Part shown: positions 27,265 to 36,860 of the stretch, piece by piece
How the letters are laid out: every line of letters starts with the position of its first letter
Numbering within the stretch: position 1 is the first letter of the stretch
Source: Fusobacterium varium
GTDB taxonomy: Bacteria; Fusobacteriota; Fusobacteriia; Fusobacteriales; Fusobacteriaceae
Assembly (NCBI GenBank): GCA_002356455.1
Contig: AP017968.1
Span: forward strand, 496,001-560,000
Reading direction: 5' to 3'
Length of the DNA: 64,000 nucleotides
Made by a program: the position numbers and the translations under genes
Notes under the pieces: generated by a model
Databases searched by the model: none
Told to the model about the DNA's origin: nothing
What the model saw: the letters and a program-made list of their open reading frames with translations, nothing else

Positions 27265-27589
27265 AATTATAACTCTCCTTTTTTCATTTTATTTTTTCTG
27301 CTAATAGAATTATAAAACATTTTATTTTGAAAATCAAGATATTTTTAAATAAAATAATTTTAAAAAAGAAATAAAAATTAATTCAAGGAATGACTAGAAC
27401 TAAAAGCTAATAAATAAAATTATGAATGATAAATTGTAGAAAAATTTTTAAAAGGATTGTAGAGTATATTATATGTAAAAAAAAATAAAAAGATGTAAAG
27501 AAAGGGAAAAGTCTTAAAATTTAAAATACTTTTTAGTAAAAAATGTTATAATAAAAAAAGAAAATAAGATTTATAAGGATTGGTGGAAA
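27265..27589. other. Divergent intergenic region
   Basis: Apart from the flavodoxin promoter, the 325 bases are very AT-rich. A TATAAT-like box near 27546 probably belongs to the sensor gene, but no clear -35 partner or repeat was seen. No gene is evident. Confidence 0.4.
27309..27337 (-). promoter_or_regulatory. Promoter of the flavodoxin gene
   Basis: On the minus strand TTGATT (27332-27337) and TATAAT (27309-27314) have a 17-base spacer, about 45 bases upstream of the start codon. Confidence 0.7.
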
Positions 27590-29170
27590 ATGAAAATAAT
27601 AGAAATAGTAAAAAAGAATCATGTATCTGAGATAATACTGATAATATTTTTTCTTTTTTTATCATTTATATGTTTAAATTTTATAGGAGATATACCTTTA
27701 AAAGAAAAATTTACAGATTATTCAAGAATATCAGATTTGATACAGCTTTTAAAAATAGAAGTGGTAACTGAAAATATAAATATGTCTCTTGTTTATGCGT
27801 ATAAGAGATATATTATATTATTTTTAGGAAGCGGATATTTAACATATTTGATACTTCTTACTATACTTTTTCATAAAACTTGTAAAGAGAGCATACTATA
27901 TATTGGTTCTCTTTATTTTTCTTTTGCAATAGGAACAGAAATTCTAAGTTATGTACTTCCATTTGATAATTGTAAAGTATTTCTTACTATTTTGAGCTGG
28001 ATATTTGTATTTTGTGGATATATAAGATTTATAAAATATTTTTGGGAATTACTTTTTAATAAACAATCAAAAATAATAGATATAATTAATCTTGTTCTTA
28101 TTGTTGCAACAGTTTTCCCTCTTTCGCTTGCCATTAAAGAATTTCATACTATATATTTTACAGAAGACTTTATGAGTCCGACTTTAGGATTACAAATATT
28201 TTTTGATTATTTTAAAAATGGGTTTATTGTTATAATAATGATATTCAGCTTTATTTCAATTTTTTATAATAAAAATAAAAACAAAAAAAAAGAATCTCTT
28301 TATTATTTTATACTTTTTTCAATTCAGCTTTTATGCAGTATATATATTTACAATGAACTGAATTTATATGGAAATTTTGAATTTATGGCTCATTTTATGC
28401 TTAACATACTTTTTGTTCATGTGCAGCTTGAAGATATCAAACTTACAACAGATAATCAGTTTTTTAGAACTATAAATTTTAATGTAACAAGGATATTAAT
28501 AACCTTTATAACTATAAGTTACTTTATAAAGAAAAATATACTTACAGGATATGTTACTGGAATGCTTGCAATAATCATATCTGTAGAAATTATTTCTTTT
28601 GTTTTTTTATTTTTTTCAGAACAGGAAGAAGTGAACTTTGATAATTTTTTAAATAAATTGAAAGGAATTGAATCCTTAAATGAATTTTATATTTTTCTCG
28701 AGGATGGATATACAAAAATATTTAGGCTTATAGAATTTAAAATGGCAGTATTTGATCTTGACTTTGATTCTAGTAAATATGAAGATGAGCCACTAATAAC
28801 TTTTTCTCCAATTTTTGAAGGGAAAAAATATGATGTGAGGATAAAAATACAAAATAGAAATAAACTTTTAGGTTTTATTTATATAAAAGACCCTCGTATG
28901 CTGTTATATAGGAGAAAACTTAAAAATTTAAAAAAACTTACTTTAGAAACAGCTCCTGTAATTGAAAATCTTTTGCTTAAAAATCTTCAGATACATCATT
29001 ATAAAAAAATAGAAAAAGAACTTAATAAAAAAATAGAAGTTTTGGAAAAAGATTTATTTTATATAAAAGAATTAGCTGGTCTTATAGAAAAAGTTGATGA
29101 TAGGAAAAAAATTGAAATACTAGGGATAATAAGAGCAAAACTGACTGGAGACAGCGGAGGTGAAAAATAA
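27590..29170 (+). CDS. Multi-pass membrane sensor-like protein with GAF-like C-terminus
   Basis: 526 residues, not assigned to a named family. A short cytoplasmic N-terminus leads into about eight or nine hydrophobic segments between residues 12 and 345. One helix pair flanks a non-membrane loop at 40-70. The cytoplasmic C-terminal part (about 350-470) looks like a GAF or similar sensor fold. A coiled coil (about 470-515) ends the protein. No histidine-kinase H-box, ATPase domain or GGDEF is present, so it is not a standard kinase. Its stop overlaps the ATG of the LytTR gene by one base, so it very probably signals to that regulator by direct contact. Confidence 0.65.
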   Translation: MKIIEIVKKNHVSEIILIIFFLFLSFICLNFIGDIPLKEKFTDYSRISDLIQLLKIEVVTENINMSLVYAYKRYIILFLGSGYLTYLILLTILFHKTCKESILYIGSLYFSFAIGTEILSYVLPFDNCKVFLTILSWIFVFCGYIRFIKYFWELLFNKQSKIIDIINLVLIVATVFPLSLAIKEFHTIYFTEDFMSPTLGLQIFFDYFKNGFIVIIMIFSFISIFYNKNKNKKKESLYYFILFSIQLLCSIYIYNELNLYGNFEFMAHFMLNILFVHVQLEDIKLTTDNQFFRTINFNVTRILITFITISYFIKKNILTGYVTGMLAIIISVEIISFVFLFFSEQEEVNFDNFLNKLKGIESLNEFYIFLEDGYTKIFRLIEFKMAVFDLDFDSSKYEDEPLITFSPIFEGKKYDVRIKIQNRNKLLGFIYIKDPRMLLYRRKLKNLKKLTLETAPVIENLLLKNLQIHHYKKIEKELNKKIEVLEKDLFYIKELAGLIEKVDDRKKIEILGIIRAKLTGDSGGEK

Positions 29171-29829
29171 TGAAATTTCTATTTTATGGAGATGATTTGT
29201 TTTTTTACCTTTTAAAAGAAACCTTTACTTTTGATATTGAAAGAGTAGAAAATTTTGAGATATGTTTTATAGAAGAGAGTATTCTTATAACTGATAATAA
29301 TATTTTTAATATTGAAAATATGTCTTTTGATAATCTAAAGAAAATATATATTTATTCTGACAGAGTAGAAACAAAATTCTTGAAGAGATATAGTGATTTT
29401 ATAAATAAAATGTCTTTTCATGGAAGAGATGAATATATATTCTTTGAGAAATTTTTTACAGAAAAATTAGACAAAGTAAAATTAAATAAGCGTAATAAGG
29501 TTATATTGTCTGATAGTTTTAAAGATGTAATAATTCCTATGGAAGATATTGAATATTTTTCATATGACAGGAATCAGAAAAAATCTTTTGCTATTGTTGA
29601 TGGAAATTCATATTTTCTAAAAAAATCTTTAACAGAAATTGAAAAATTTATGGAAGATTCAGATTTTATAAGAATTGAGAGGGGAATAATTCTCAATATA
29701 AAGAAGATAAAGGAGATAGATTACAAGGAAGAATATGTAATGACAAATAGTGGACAGAAAATATATTTAGGAAGAAGCATATTGAAAAAAATAAGTGAAA
29801 ATTATTTTGAAGATTTTTATAGATTGTAA
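29170..29829 (+). CDS. LytTR-domain DNA-binding regulator without a standard receiver domain
   Basis: 219 residues. The C-terminal half (about 105-219) is a LytTR DNA-binding domain: I-P-M-E-D-I-E-Y-F near residue 120, the K-S-L-T-E-I-E-K-F-M helix, and F-I-R-I-E-R-G-I-I-L-N-I-K-K-I near 165. The N-terminal 100 residues have no aspartate-containing receiver signature and do not resemble CheY-like domains; they may bind the partner membrane protein. Start ATG 29170 overlaps the stop of that partner (TAATG), giving translational coupling. Its targets are probably local, such as the PLP-enzyme operon that starts 137 bases downstream. Confidence 0.8.
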   Translation: MKFLFYGDDLFFYLLKETFTFDIERVENFEICFIEESILITDNNIFNIENMSFDNLKKIYIYSDRVETKFLKRYSDFINKMSFHGRDEYIFFEKFFTEKLDKVKLNKRNKVILSDSFKDVIIPMEDIEYFSYDRNQKKSFAIVDGNSYFLKKSLTEIEKFMEDSDFIRIERGIILNIKKIKEIDYKEEYVMTNSGQKIYLGRSILKKISENYFEDFYRL

Positions 29830-29966
29830 TAAAAAATAAATTTCGAGGAAAAAAATAAAGTTTTGGGGAAATAAATAGTTGTTTTTGTTCTTTTTTAATA
29901 TTATTGGACTTAAATTGATATATAATTATTTCAAAGGTAAATAAAAGTATCATGGGAGATGGTTAT

Positions 29967-31130
29967 ATGTCTATAAAAGAAATGGAATTAGAAACAAAAC
30001 TAGCTCATGGATGTCATACTCCAGACAGTGAAACAAGATCACTCACTTCACCTATATATCAGACAGCAACATATGGAGCTGTCACTCAGGAACATTTTGA
30101 AGATCTGTGTTATAACTGGGGACATGTATATGCCAGAGAATCAAATCCTACAACTGATGAACTTGCAAGAACTCTTGCTTTAATAGAAGGATGTGAAACT
30201 GGAGTTGTAACTTCTTCAGGAATGGGAGCAGTAACTTCTATGTTTTTCAGTCAGGTAAAAAGTGGAGATCATATAATTTGTGCAAATGGAATGTTTTCTC
30301 ATACAACACTTTTTGTAAAAGAATGTCTTATGAATTTTGGAGTAGAAGCAGATTTTGTAGATGCTACAGATTATAAGAATGTAGAAAGATGTTTGAAGCC
30401 CAATACAAAAATAGTATATGTAGAATCACCTTTAAACCCTTCATTGAGATTAGTAGATATAGAAAAAATTGCCAATTTAAAAGAAAAACAAGATTTTATA
30501 TTTGTAGTTGATTCTACATTTGCACCAAATCCTATACAATATCCAACAAAGCTAGGAGCAGATCTTGTAATTCATAGTCTTACGAAATTTCTTAATGGAC
30601 ATGGAGATGCAATAGGAGGAGCAGTTCTTGGAAAAAGAGAACTTATCCATAAAATAAAATGGCCTTCAATGCCTTGCTTTACAGGAGCATGCCTTGCACC
30701 TATGACAGCATGGCTTATTCTTAGGGGAGTAAGAACACTTGATATGAGAGTGGAAAGACATTGTAAAAATGCTTTGGCGATAGCTGAATTTTTAGAAAGT
30801 CATCCTCTTATTGAAAATGTAAATTATCCAGGATTAAAATCTAGTCCAGATTATGAATTATGTCAGAAACAAATGAATGGAATGGGCGGTGGAATGCTTT
30901 CATTCACTTTGAAAAAAACAGGAACTGAAGAAGAAAGAGTTGCTATGACAAAAAGATTTATAAATAAAGTAAAATTAATTACAATAGCTACTAGCCTTGG
31001 GGAAGGACACACTCTTATATCTTTATATGATGGTGGACTTGTAAGAATAGCAGTAGGACTGGAAAAAGATACTGATCTTATAGCGGACTTAAGGAATGCA
31101 TTGAATGAAATAAATGAAGGGGAGAGATAA
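29967..31130 (+). CDS. Trans-sulfuration-family PLP enzyme (methionine gamma-lyase/cystathionine synthase-like)
   Basis: 387 residues from ATG 29967, chosen because GGGAG lies 8 bases upstream; ATG 29952 precedes that site. The PLP lysine is K207 in S-L-T-K-F-L-N-G-H-G-D, and Y-A-R-E-S-N-P-T (55-62) gives the phosphate contacts. Two oddities stand out. The usual catalytic tyrosine of L-Y-G-G/C-T is phenylalanine (F110, M-F-S-H-T). The segment near the C-terminus that normally reads H-P-A-S-M-T-H is absent, leaving S-L-G-E-G-H-T-L-I-S. Substrate specificity is therefore uncertain. A 2-oxoacid product fits the ferredoxin oxidoreductase downstream. Confidence 0.82.
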   Translation: MSIKEMELETKLAHGCHTPDSETRSLTSPIYQTATYGAVTQEHFEDLCYNWGHVYARESNPTTDELARTLALIEGCETGVVTSSGMGAVTSMFFSQVKSGDHIICANGMFSHTTLFVKECLMNFGVEADFVDATDYKNVERCLKPNTKIVYVESPLNPSLRLVDIEKIANLKEKQDFIFVVDSTFAPNPIQYPTKLGADLVIHSLTKFLNGHGDAIGGAVLGKRELIHKIKWPSMPCFTGACLAPMTAWLILRGVRTLDMRVERHCKNALAIAEFLESHPLIENVNYPGLKSSPDYELCQKQMNGMGGGMLSFTLKKTGTEEERVAMTKRFINKVKLITIATSLGEGHTLISLYDGGLVRIAVGLEKDTDLIADLRNALNEINEGER

Positions 31131-31132
31131 TT

Positions 31133-32371
31133 ATGAATGATAGATTTAAAAAATTTATGATAGTATTTATGATTGGATTTGCAACTACAGCTATGTATAG
31201 TCTACCTTATATGAAATCAGTATTTTATGATCCAATGAGAGAGGCTTTAAGCTTAAATCATAAACAATTGGGAAATTTATTAAGTATATATGGGATAGTA
31301 GCAACAGTTTCTTACTTTCCAGGAGGATGGCTTGCAGATAAGTATTCAGCTAAAAAACTTGTTTCTTTTTCATTGATATCAACTGGAATTTTAGGTATGT
31401 GGATGGCAATGGCACCAAGTTATCCTATTCTTTGTATGATTTTTCTTTTATTTGGAATAACTACTATTCTTACATATTTTGCTGCAATAATTAAAGTAAT
31501 AAGAATGTTGGGGGATAGTTCAGAACAGGGAAGATTATTTGGACTTTATGAAGGATTTGGAGGAGTAGCTGGAACTGTACTTTCATTTGGAGGATTATAT
31601 TTTTTCTCAAAATTTGAGAATATAGTGGAAGGATTTAAAGCTGCAACTATAATGTATTCAGTTTGTTCAATGGTATGTGGAGTAATTCTATTTATGGTGA
31701 TAAAAGAAAAAGAAGTAGAGAAAAAAGAGCAGGTGAAATTTACAAGTTTAATACAAGCTGTAAAAATGCCAAAAGCATGGTTGATAAGTGCAATTATTTT
31801 CTCTGCATATATGGTATTCTCGAGTCTTACTTATCTTAATCCATACATGACAGAAATATTTAAGATGTCTATGGCATTGGTTTCATTTGTTGCTATCTGC
31901 AGAACATACGTTATTAAATTTATAGCTTCTCCATTAGCAGGAGTAATAGCAGATAAAATAGGTTCATCAACAAAATGTCTTTTTGGAGGATTTATTTTAG
32001 TAACAATAACACAAGCAGTATTCCTAATCACACCAGGAAATCCATCATTAGTTTATGTAGCTCTTGTAAATATGCTTGTTCTTACAATACTGATGTTTGC
32101 TTTTAGAGGTATTTATTTTGCAACAGTAGATGAATCTAATATTCCTATCAATGTAACAGGAATAGTAGTAGGATTTGTATCAGTTATCGGATTCCTTCCA
32201 GATGCTTTCTATTATACATTAGTTGGAAGCTGGTTAGATAAATATGGAAATACAGCTTATAAATATGTTTTTTCACTTTCTTTAGCTTGCAGCATTTTAG
32301 GGATAATTGCATCTTATGCACTATTAAGAATAGTAAGTAGAGAGAAAAAGGAAGAAATTATAAACCAATAG
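31133..32371 (+). CDS. MFS transporter
   Basis: 412 residues, 12 predicted membrane helices. The loop 2-3 motif of the major facilitator family appears as G-G-W-L-A-D-K-Y-S-A-K-K near residue 63, and a second copy after helix 8 reads G-V-I-A-D-K-I-G. Substrate unknown. The start lies only 2 bases after the stop of the PLP-enzyme gene, so the two are one transcription unit. A natural guess is uptake of the amino acid degraded by that enzyme or export of its product. Confidence 0.88.
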   Translation: MNDRFKKFMIVFMIGFATTAMYSLPYMKSVFYDPMREALSLNHKQLGNLLSIYGIVATVSYFPGGWLADKYSAKKLVSFSLISTGILGMWMAMAPSYPILCMIFLLFGITTILTYFAAIIKVIRMLGDSSEQGRLFGLYEGFGGVAGTVLSFGGLYFFSKFENIVEGFKAATIMYSVCSMVCGVILFMVIKEKEVEKKEQVKFTSLIQAVKMPKAWLISAIIFSAYMVFSSLTYLNPYMTEIFKMSMALVSFVAICRTYVIKFIASPLAGVIADKIGSSTKCLFGGFILVTITQAVFLITPGNPSLVYVALVNMLVLTILMFAFRGIYFATVDESNIPINVTGIVVGFVSVIGFLPDAFYYTLVGSWLDKYGNTAYKYVFSLSLACSILGIIASYALLRIVSREKKEEIINQ

Positions 32372-32410
32372 TGGTATTATATAAGTAAAGGGAAAAAGGA
32401 GGGGAAAATT

Positions 32411-33982
32411 ATGGAGTTTTTAGAGTATATTTTAAAAATACATAGAGAAATCTTCTTCTTTTCCTGTGAACACATATTCTTGTCTTTTATGTCTATTATA
32501 ATGGCAGTAATTATAGGAATACCAACAGGAATAATAATAACTTATTATGGAAAAGCGAGAAAAACAATACTTGGAGCAATAAATATCATACAAGCAGTAC
32601 CAAGTATGGCTCTTTTTGGGTTTTTAATTCCAATCATTGGGATAGGAAAACTTCCAGCAATAATAATTGTTGTTCTTTATTCACTTCTTCCAATAGTTAA
32701 AAATACATATATAGGATTAGATGGAATAAATCCTCTTACTATTGAGGCTGCAGAAGGAATAGGAATGACAAAATATCAAATACTGCAGAAAGTTCAACTT
32801 CCACTGGCTTTGCCAGTAATAATGGGAGGAGTAAGAATAGCAGTAGTAACATCTGTAGGGCTTATGACAATAGCTGCTTTTGTAGGAGCTGGAGGATTGG
32901 GCTATCTCGTATTTTCTGGAATAAGGACAATAAATAATTATCAGATATTAGCAGGAGCTATACCAGCCTGTATATTGGCTCTATTGATAGATTATCTTAC
33001 TGGAGTTTTAGAAAAGGCTGTTATTCCCACTGGGATACAGCTAAATAAGAAAAGATCTATTTTTAATAATAGAAAAAAGAAAAGAATACTGGCCTTAACA
33101 ATGTTTGCTGGAATCTTTTTTACAGTAATTTTTTCTGGAATGGTAACTATGTATAAACCTAGAAGTGAAAAAGTTATTGTTATGGGAAGTAAGGAATTTA
33201 CAGAGGGAGAAATACTGGCAAATATAATGGCTATAATGATAGAGAAAAAAACAGATATATCTATAGACAGAAGATTTGCTCTTGGAGGAACACAAATATG
33301 TTTCAATGCTCTAAAGAGCAATGAAATAGATATGTATGTTGATTATACAGGAACTGTATATGGAGATACCTTAAAATATCCACCTATTCAAGATATGGAA
33401 AAAGTATATGACACAGTGAAAAAAGATATGAAGGAAAAATATAATATAGAGGTTTTACAGCAGCTTGGGTTTAATAATACTTATGCTCTGGCTGTGAGAA
33501 GGGATACTGCTGAAAAGTATAATTTGAAAACAATAAGTGATTTAGAAAAAATAGCAAAAAATCTTACTTTATCAGCAAGTCTTGAATTTCTTAATCGAGA
33601 AGATTGTTATATAGGATTAAGTAAAAAATATAAATTAGATTTTAGAAAAGTAATAGGTATAGATGGAAGTTCCAAATATCTTGCTTTAACAAATAAAGAG
33701 AGTGATGTTATAGATGTATATACTACAGATGCTCTTCTTCAAAAACTTGATTTAGTTGTATTGGAAGATGATAGACATTTCTTTCCACCATACTATGCTG
33801 TCCCTCTTGTAAGAGATAAAACAATAGAAAAATATCCAGAAATAGTTCCAATAATAGAGGAATTGCAAAATGTATTAAATGATAAAGTCATATCTTCTCT
33901 TAATTATAAAGTAGAAAATCTTGGAAAGAAACCAAATGAAGCAGCACTGGAATTTATAGAGGAATATAAACTTTTGAAATAG
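32411..33982 (+). CDS. Fused permease/substrate-binding protein of OpuB/OpuC-type ABC transporter
   Basis: 523 residues made of two parts. Residues 1-215 are an ABC permease with five or six helices and the E-A-A-E-G-I-G-M-T coupling motif near 115. After a linker and one more hydrophobic segment (about 225-245), residues 255-523 form an OpuAC-type binding protein beginning V-M-G-S-K-E-F-T-E-G-E-I-L and containing V-D-Y-T-G-T. Such fusions import quaternary amines like glycine betaine, choline or carnitine. ATG 32411 follows AAAAAGGAGGGGAAAATT. The ATPase gene follows 13 bases downstream. Confidence 0.9.
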   Translation: MEFLEYILKIHREIFFFSCEHIFLSFMSIIMAVIIGIPTGIIITYYGKARKTILGAINIIQAVPSMALFGFLIPIIGIGKLPAIIIVVLYSLLPIVKNTYIGLDGINPLTIEAAEGIGMTKYQILQKVQLPLALPVIMGGVRIAVVTSVGLMTIAAFVGAGGLGYLVFSGIRTINNYQILAGAIPACILALLIDYLTGVLEKAVIPTGIQLNKKRSIFNNRKKKRILALTMFAGIFFTVIFSGMVTMYKPRSEKVIVMGSKEFTEGEILANIMAIMIEKKTDISIDRRFALGGTQICFNALKSNEIDMYVDYTGTVYGDTLKYPPIQDMEKVYDTVKKDMKEKYNIEVLQQLGFNNTYALAVRRDTAEKYNLKTISDLEKIAKNLTLSASLEFLNREDCYIGLSKKYKLDFRKVIGIDGSSKYLALTNKESDVIDVYTTDALLQKLDLVVLEDDRHFFPPYYAVPLVRDKTIEKYPEIVPIIEELQNVLNDKVISSLNYKVENLGKKPNEAALEFIEEYKLLK

Positions 33983-33995
33983 GAAGGGATATAAA

Positions 33996-34712
33996 ATGAT
34001 AGAATTTGTTGATGTAAACAAAAATTTTGGAGAATATCATATAATAAAAAACCTTTCTTTAAAGATAGAAAAAGGTAAAATTACAGTGATAATAGGTTCT
34101 AGTGGTTGTGGAAAGACTACAACTTTGAAAATGATAAATAAGCTTATTCTTCCTACTTCAGGAAAAATATATATAGATGGAGAAGATATTTCTCAAAAAG
34201 ATACTATTAAACTAAGAAGAAATATAGGATATGTTATACAGCAAACTGGACTTTTTCCACATATGACTGTAAAAGAAAATATAGAACTTATTGCTAAAAT
34301 AGAAAATATAGATAAAAATAAAATAAATCTGAGAACGAAAGAGCTTATGAAAATGATAAATCTTGATTATGCAACATTTTCCGAGAGATATCCTTTAGAA
34401 CTTAGTGGAGGGCAACAACAGAGAGTGGGAGTAGCTAGAGCTTTTGCTCTTGATCCGGGAATAATACTCATGGATGAGCCTTTTAGTGCTGTTGACCCAA
34501 TAAGCAGGAAGCAACTGCAGGATGAATTGATAGATATTCAAAAAAAACTTGAGAAGACAATTGTTTTTGTAACCCATGATATTCAAGAAGCAATAAAAAT
34601 AGCTGATAAAATATGCCTTATGAATAATGGAGAGATAATGCAGTATGATACTCCTGAAAATATTATTAAAAATCCTAAAAATGATTTTATTAGAGAATTT
34701 ATAAATATTTAA
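33996..34712 (+). CDS. ABC transporter ATP-binding protein (OpuA/OpuC-type)
   Basis: 238 residues with Walker A G-S-S-G-C-G-K-T-T near 33, signature L-S-G-G-Q-Q-Q-R near 137, Walker B I-I-L-M-D-E-P near 155 and the switch histidine in F-V-T-H-D. It lacks the C-terminal CBS pair of OpuCA proteins, so ionic-strength sensing of that type is not expected. It powers the fused permease/binding protein encoded just upstream. Together they form a two-gene osmoprotectant-type importer. Confidence 0.92.
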   Translation: MIEFVDVNKNFGEYHIIKNLSLKIEKGKITVIIGSSGCGKTTTLKMINKLILPTSGKIYIDGEDISQKDTIKLRRNIGYVIQQTGLFPHMTVKENIELIAKIENIDKNKINLRTKELMKMINLDYATFSERYPLELSGGQQQRVGVARAFALDPGIILMDEPFSAVDPISRKQLQDELIDIQKKLEKTIVFVTHDIQEAIKIADKICLMNNGEIMQYDTPENIIKNPKNDFIREFINI

Positions 34713-34725
34713 ATGTTAAGGTATC

Positions 34726-34745
34726 AAGAGTGGTAATACACTCTT
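34726..34745 (+). terminator. Weak hairpin before the oxidoreductase genes
   Basis: AAGAGTG and CACTCTT form a 7-bp stem with a 6-base loop, followed by AT-rich sequence without a true T-run. It may be a processing or partial stop site between the ABC genes and the oxidoreductase operon. Confidence 0.35.
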
Positions 34746-34775
34746 AATAAATAAATATGCAAAGGAAGGGGATTT

Positions 34776-35351
34776 ATGAAAGAAATTTTTGAAATAAGAT
34801 GGCATGGAAGAGGCGGTCAAGGAGCCAAAACAGCTTCTTTACTTTTGGCAGATGCAGCATTCAGTGGCGGAATGTTCGTTCAAGGTTTCCCAGAATATGG
34901 ACCTGAAAGAATGGGTGCTCCTATCACTGCTTATAATCGTATCTCTAAAGAGAGAGTTACAGTTCATTCTAATATTTATGAACCTGATTTCGTTGTTGTT
35001 GTTGATGAAACTCTTATTGAAAGTGTTGATGTTACTAAAGGTCTTAAAGAGGATGGAGCTATCATTATCAATAGTTCTAAGCCTGCTTCTGAATTTAAAG
35101 CTCTTTTAAAAGGGTATAAAGGAAGAGTTTGTACTTGTGATGCAAGAACTATTTCTGAAGAAACTCTTGGTAAAAACTTCCCTAACACTCCTATGCTTGG
35201 AGCAGTTGTAAAAGTCAGTGGTGTAATGGAAGAAAAAGCTTTCCTTGAAGCAATGGAAAACTCTTTTGCGCATAAATTTGCAAGTAAACCAGAAGTACTA
35301 AAAGGAAATATGGCGGCATTAGTACGTTCTATGAATGAGGTGAAAGAATAA
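34776..35351 (+). CDS. 2-oxoacid:ferredoxin oxidoreductase, gamma subunit
   Basis: 191 residues with the gamma-subunit hallmark W-H-G-R-G-G-Q-G-A-K-T-A near residue 9, plus Y-G-P-E-R-M-G-A-P near 43. It is one of four subunits of a pyruvate or related 2-oxoacid:ferredoxin oxidoreductase that converts a 2-oxoacid and CoA to acyl-CoA, CO2 and reduced ferredoxin. ATG 34776 follows AAAGGAAGGGGATTT. Codon choice is richer in GGT, GCT and ATC than neighbouring genes. Its stop overlaps the next start by one base. Confidence 0.92.
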   Translation: MKEIFEIRWHGRGGQGAKTASLLLADAAFSGGMFVQGFPEYGPERMGAPITAYNRISKERVTVHSNIYEPDFVVVVDETLIESVDVTKGLKEDGAIIINSSKPASEFKALLKGYKGRVCTCDARTISEETLGKNFPNTPMLGAVVKVSGVMEEKAFLEAMENSFAHKFASKPEVLKGNMAALVRSMNEVKE

Positions 35352-35653
35352 TGAAAAATAAAGCTGGTGTACCAATAACTGAAGATATTAGCTGGAAAGA
35401 TATAACTCCTGGTGGAGTAGTTTATGAGGCTGGAAGTGCTCAGCACTTTAGAACTGGTGACTGGAGATCTATGAAACCAGTACTTTTGAGAGATAAATGT
35501 ATTGACTGTCTTTTATGTGTTCCTTGCTGCCCAGATTCAGCAATACCTGTAAAAGATGGAAAAAGATTAGAGTTTGATATGGATCATTGCAAAGGATGTG
35601 GAATTTGTGTAAAAGCATGCCCATTTAAAGCAATAGAATTGATAAAAGAGTAG
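35351..35653 (+). CDS. 2-oxoacid:ferredoxin oxidoreductase, delta (4Fe-4S) subunit
   Basis: 100 residues. Two classical 4Fe-4S cluster motifs are visible: C-I-D-C-L-L-C-V-P-C-C-P near residue 52 and C-K-G-C-G-I-C-V-K-A-C-P near 80. It carries electrons from the thiamine-diphosphate centre to ferredoxin or flavodoxin. Start ATG overlaps the stop of the gamma gene (TAATG). Confidence 0.93.
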   Translation: MKNKAGVPITEDISWKDITPGGVVYEAGSAQHFRTGDWRSMKPVLLRDKCIDCLLCVPCCPDSAIPVKDGKRLEFDMDHCKGCGICVKACPFKAIELIKE

Positions 35654-35669
35654 TTCGGAGGTAGAATTA

Positions 35670-36848
35670 ATGAGTATAAGAGAAAGAATGTCAGGAAATG
35701 AAGCTATTGCAATAGCAATGAGACAAATAAATCCAGATGTAGTACCTGCTTTTCCAATCACTCCATCGACAGAAATACCACAATATTTCTCTCAATATGT
35801 TGCTGATGGTTCAGTAGACAGTGAATTTATTCCAGTGGAATCAGAGCACAGCGCTATGTCAGCTGCAATGGGATCACAGGCTGCAGGAGCTAGAACTATG
35901 ACAGCTACTTCATCATGCGGACTTGCATTGATGTGGGAAATGCTTTATGTTGTATCTTCTGCAAGACTTCCTATAACTTTAGCATGTGTTAACAGAGCTC
36001 TTACAGGACCTATCAATATCAATGCAGATCACAGTGATTCTATGGGTGCAAGAGATGCTGGATGGATTCAGTTATATAGTGAAACAAACCAGGAAGCTTA
36101 TGATAATATGCTTCAGGCTAACAGAATAGGAGAACATCCAGATGTTCAGCTTCCTGTAATGGTATGTCAGGATGGATTTATAACAAGCCATGCTGTTGAA
36201 AATATAGAATTATTAGAAGATGACAAAGCTAAAGCATTTGTTGGAGAATATAAACCTGAAGATTATCTTTTAAATGCAAAAAGACCTACAGCAGTAGGAC
36301 CATATGATATAGTTTCTTACTATATGGAGCATAAAGTAAATCAGGCTCATGCTATGATGAATGCTAAAAAAGTTATTCTTGAAGTAGCAGCGGAATATGA
36401 AAAACTTACTGGAAGAAAATATGGCTTATTTGAAGAATATAAGCTGGATGATGCAGAAGTTGCAATAGTAGTTATCAACTCAACTGCTGGAACAGCTAAA
36501 GCTGCAATAGAAGAAATGAGAAAAGAAGGTAAAAAAGTAGGACTTCTAAAAATCAGAGTATTCAGACCATTCCCTATGGAAGAAATAGCACAGGCGCTTA
36601 AAAATATAAAAATGGTAGCAGTAATGGATAAATGTGAGGGATTCTCAGCAGCTGGAGGACCAGTATTTGCAGAGGTAAGATCAGCGCTTTATGACTGCAG
36701 CCCAAGACCAAAAATGATCAACTATGTTTATGGACTTGGAGGAAGAGATATAACTGTTAATCATATAAAAGAGATCTTTAATACTCTACTGGCTGAAAAA
36801 GATCAGGAAGTTAAAGACACATATAGACATTTTGGTGTAAGAGGGTAG
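35670..36848 (+). CDS. 2-oxoacid:ferredoxin oxidoreductase, alpha subunit
   Basis: 392 residues. It starts S-G-N-E-A-I-A-I-A-M-R-Q and contains P-I-T-P-S-T-E near residue 29, the conserved substrate-side segment, and V-E-S-E-H-S-A-M-S-A-A near 55. The domain after 245 has the CoA/transketolase C-terminal fold. The substrate is not fixed by sequence; pyruvate or 2-oxobutyrate are both plausible given the PLP-enzyme upstream. ATG 35670 follows CGGAGGTAGAATTA. Confidence 0.92.
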   Translation: MSIRERMSGNEAIAIAMRQINPDVVPAFPITPSTEIPQYFSQYVADGSVDSEFIPVESEHSAMSAAMGSQAAGARTMTATSSCGLALMWEMLYVVSSARLPITLACVNRALTGPININADHSDSMGARDAGWIQLYSETNQEAYDNMLQANRIGEHPDVQLPVMVCQDGFITSHAVENIELLEDDKAKAFVGEYKPEDYLLNAKRPTAVGPYDIVSYYMEHKVNQAHAMMNAKKVILEVAAEYEKLTGRKYGLFEEYKLDDAEVAIVVINSTAGTAKAAIEEMRKEGKKVGLLKIRVFRPFPMEEIAQALKNIKMVAVMDKCEGFSAAGGPVFAEVRSALYDCSPRPKMINYVYGLGGRDITVNHIKEIFNTLLAEKDQEVKDTYRHFGVRG

Positions 36849-36860
36849 GAGGAAAGGAAT

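Noticed and set aside
29830-29966. LytTR direct-repeat binding sites upstream of the PLP-enzyme gene
   Set aside because: GTT-containing words occur but their spacing does not match the usual 9-bp repeats about 12-13 bases apart; with this AT content they are not convincing.
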